Assembly: GCA_001662425.1 (NCBI GenBank)
Contig: BDDC01001768.1
Location: forward strand, 692 to 20,483
Reading direction: 5' to 3'
From: Chlamydomonas sphaeroides
Lineage: Eukaryota > Chlorophyta > Chlorophyceae > Chlamydomonadales > Chlamydomonadaceae
Length of the DNA stretch: 19,792 bases
The position numbers and the translations under genes are program-made. This document shows positions 18,497-19,792 of the stretch, one piece after another (within the stretch, counting starts at the first letter, position 1; each line of letters begins with the position of its first letter). The notes beneath the pieces are model-generated. The model was not told the DNA's origin and searched no databases. It saw only the letters and a list, made by a program, of their open reading frames with translations.

Positions 18497-19473
18497 ATGG
18501 AAACAACAAGCGAGCGGCCCTTCCGCGGCGCATCGCCGTTGCCGACACGGCTCGCGGCCGACGCGCCGACCGTGCGCCGAGCGACCTTTGCAGGCGGCAG
18601 CCCGCCCGGCCCCGGCAGCAGGTGAGAGCGCGACCGCCGCCCCGGCTGCGGCTGCGGCTTTTGTGGCCCGCCTCGTCGCATCTCGTCGCGCCACGCCTCG
18701 TGTGCGACAACGCCGTGTGCTGGCCCCGCTGCTGGTCCCGCTGCTGCTAGCGCCGCGCTACAGCACCACCCCTGACCCGCCGCGCGCGCTGCCCAGGGAC
18801 CCACCCCACCTTACCCTTCCTCCCTCCCTGCCTCCGCGCCTGCCACCTCCCCCCTCGATGCCCCTCGCGCTCGCCCGGCCCCTTTCCCCACCCCTCCTCC
18901 CGCAGCTCGCCCGGCTCCTCCTCGCTGTCCGCCTGCTTGGAGCTGGAGGCCGGCCCCGGGCCCCCCGTGCTGCGCTACGTGGGCAACGGCCTGCAGACCT
19001 ACCACCGCCAGGCAGGGCGCGCCGCGCGCCGCACCCACCTCACCCTTGTCTGCCACACTAGCAAACAGCCAGCCGCTAATGCTGGCATGCGCATGCTGCG
19101 GCGGGGGCGGCAGCGCGAGCGCGGGCGCGTGGCTCGGAGCTGCGCATGGGCGGCGGGCACACGGGCCGTGGGGCCGTGGAGCGTTGCCTGAGCAGGCGTT
19201 GCAGCATGGGCAGCGCTGGCAGCGCCCGGGGGCGCACGCGACATGCCGGCCGGCGTAGGCGCTCAGGGCCGGCGAGCGCAGCGTAGACCTCCGCCGAACC
19301 AGATTGCTTGCCCTGCCCTGGCGCCCTGCATCCACCTCCGCCTCGGCCGCCTCCGGCACCGCGTCCGCCCCGTCAGGCCGCCTCCCTGCGGGCCGACCTG
19401 CCGGTGCCGCCCGACTGCCCGCTGTTCCACTTTGAGGTCACGGTGCTCAGCGGGGGCGAGGACGGCAGCGTGG
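18497..19473 (+). CDS. SPRY-domain protein, RanBPM-like (5' part, runs off window)
   Basis: Exons are 18497-18621, 18906-19011 and 19377-19473, with phases 2, 0 and 1 agreeing. The ATG has context ccccATGG. The product starts METTSERPFRGASPLPTRLA. A pre-SPRY segment ELEAGPGPPVLRYVGNGLQT follows, then the SPRY core: ASLRADLPVPPDCPLFHFEV (residues 79-98) and TVLSGGEDGSVG (99-110). Spacing and motif order (LPxRxxxD, LRYVGNG, ASxRAxxPxPPxC.lf.FEV.v.sgGeDG) match RanBPM/RanBP9-type SPRY domains, which are protein-interaction modules; RanBP9 itself is a subunit of the CTLH/GID E3 ligase. Intron 1 is GTGAGA..CAG (284 bp). Intron 2 (19012-19376) appears to begin GC (CCAG|GCAGGG) and end CAG. The third exon ends at a GTGAGG donor and the rest of the domain lies beyond 19792. 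Only the first 109 or so residues are visible, so LisH/CTLH/CRA domains cannot be checked. Confidence 0.8.
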
Positions 19474-19708
19474 GTGAGGCGCCGTGGGCACAGGGGCCAC
19501 ACAGGGGCAGGCGGGCGAGGGCAGCGGCGCGGGCGAGGCCCTGTCGCCCCTTGAGCGGCCGAGTTGCGCCGCGAGGTCGCGCTTGGTGGGGCTCCGGCGC
19601 CCCGGGATCAGGCGCCGCTGAGCGGGCGCTTGGGCACGGCGGGCACGAGAGGGGACGGGAGGCCGCCAGCATGGGAAAGCGCTCGGCAGGCGGCGCCAGT
19701 CAGCCGAC

Positions 19709-19792
19709 AGCCCCCAGCCCCCAACCCCCAGCCCCCAGCCCCCAGCCCCCAGCCCCCAGCCCCCAGCCCCCAGCCCCCAGCCCCCAGCCCCC
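19709..19792. repeat. 7-bp satellite (agccccc)n, continuing past the window
   Basis: About 12 tandem copies of agccccc, with one variant unit aaccccc near 19722, run to the last base. The minus strand reads GGGGGCT repeated, a strong G-quadruplex candidate. It lies in the predicted third intron of the SPRY gene. It is not the algal telomere repeat (TTTAGGG or TTTTAGGG). Confidence 0.95.

Noticed and set aside
19709..19792. Telomere at the right edge
   Set aside because: The unit is agccccc (GGGGGCT), not the TTTAGGG or TTTTAGGG repeats of green algae, and it follows directly on a coding gene region.
1..19792. CRISPR array, prokaryotic defence island or operon
   Set aside because: There are no regularly spaced direct repeats with unique spacers. 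Genes are intron-split and eukaryotic; the only RNA-guided-nuclease relative is the Fanzor fossil.

Overview
The window looks like nuclear DNA of a green alga, most likely Chlorophyceae (inference). Genic parts are very GC-rich. Genes are split by short GT..CAG introns, exons are Ala/Gly/Arg/Pro-rich with G/C at third codon positions, and the pentamer TGTAA (the usual green-algal polyadenylation signal) occurs downstream of one gene. A ciliary-type dynein light chain fits an alga with a flagellate ancestry. No bacterial operon structure, tRNA, rRNA gene or CRISPR array was found.

Layout, left to right. 1-2152: no convincing gene. 2153-4770 (minus): 3' part of an Ala-rich, coiled-coil-containing protein of unknown function in at least three exons; its 5' end is unresolved. 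5300-7680: lower-GC intergenic DNA. 7680-8648 (plus): a decayed Fanzor (eukaryotic TnpB/OMEGA nuclease) gene. It keeps the RuvC-II Glu, the second zinc knuckle and the NAALNM block. The RuvC-III Asp is Lys, the first zinc knuckle CxxC reads YxxN, and there are several frame breaks. 9106-9513 (plus): a doubtful Lys/Arg-rich ORF. 10146-10680 (minus): a complete TRIM (terminal-repeat retrotransposon in miniature) with 79-bp LTRs, PBS, PPT and a 5-bp target-site duplication. 10922-15009 (plus): a five-exon F-box-like/leucine-rich-repeat protein of about 1041 aa. 16367-17629 (minus): a complete five-exon, 120-aa Tctex1-family dynein light chain of the DYNLT2B/TCTEX1D2 type. 18497-19473 (plus): the first three exons of a SPRY-domain protein resembling RanBPM; it runs off the right edge and has one apparent GC-AG intron. 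19709-19792: a 7-bp G-rich satellite.

The dynein gene and the SPRY gene are divergent and share an upstream region of about 0.87 kb. The other genes show no functional linkage. The most interesting content is mobile-element biology: a recent TRIM insertion about 240 bp upstream of the F-box/LRR gene start, and a Fanzor fossil with small repeats shared with neighbouring DNA. Gene models come from reading frames, splice consensus and phase agreement only; no database search was possible.
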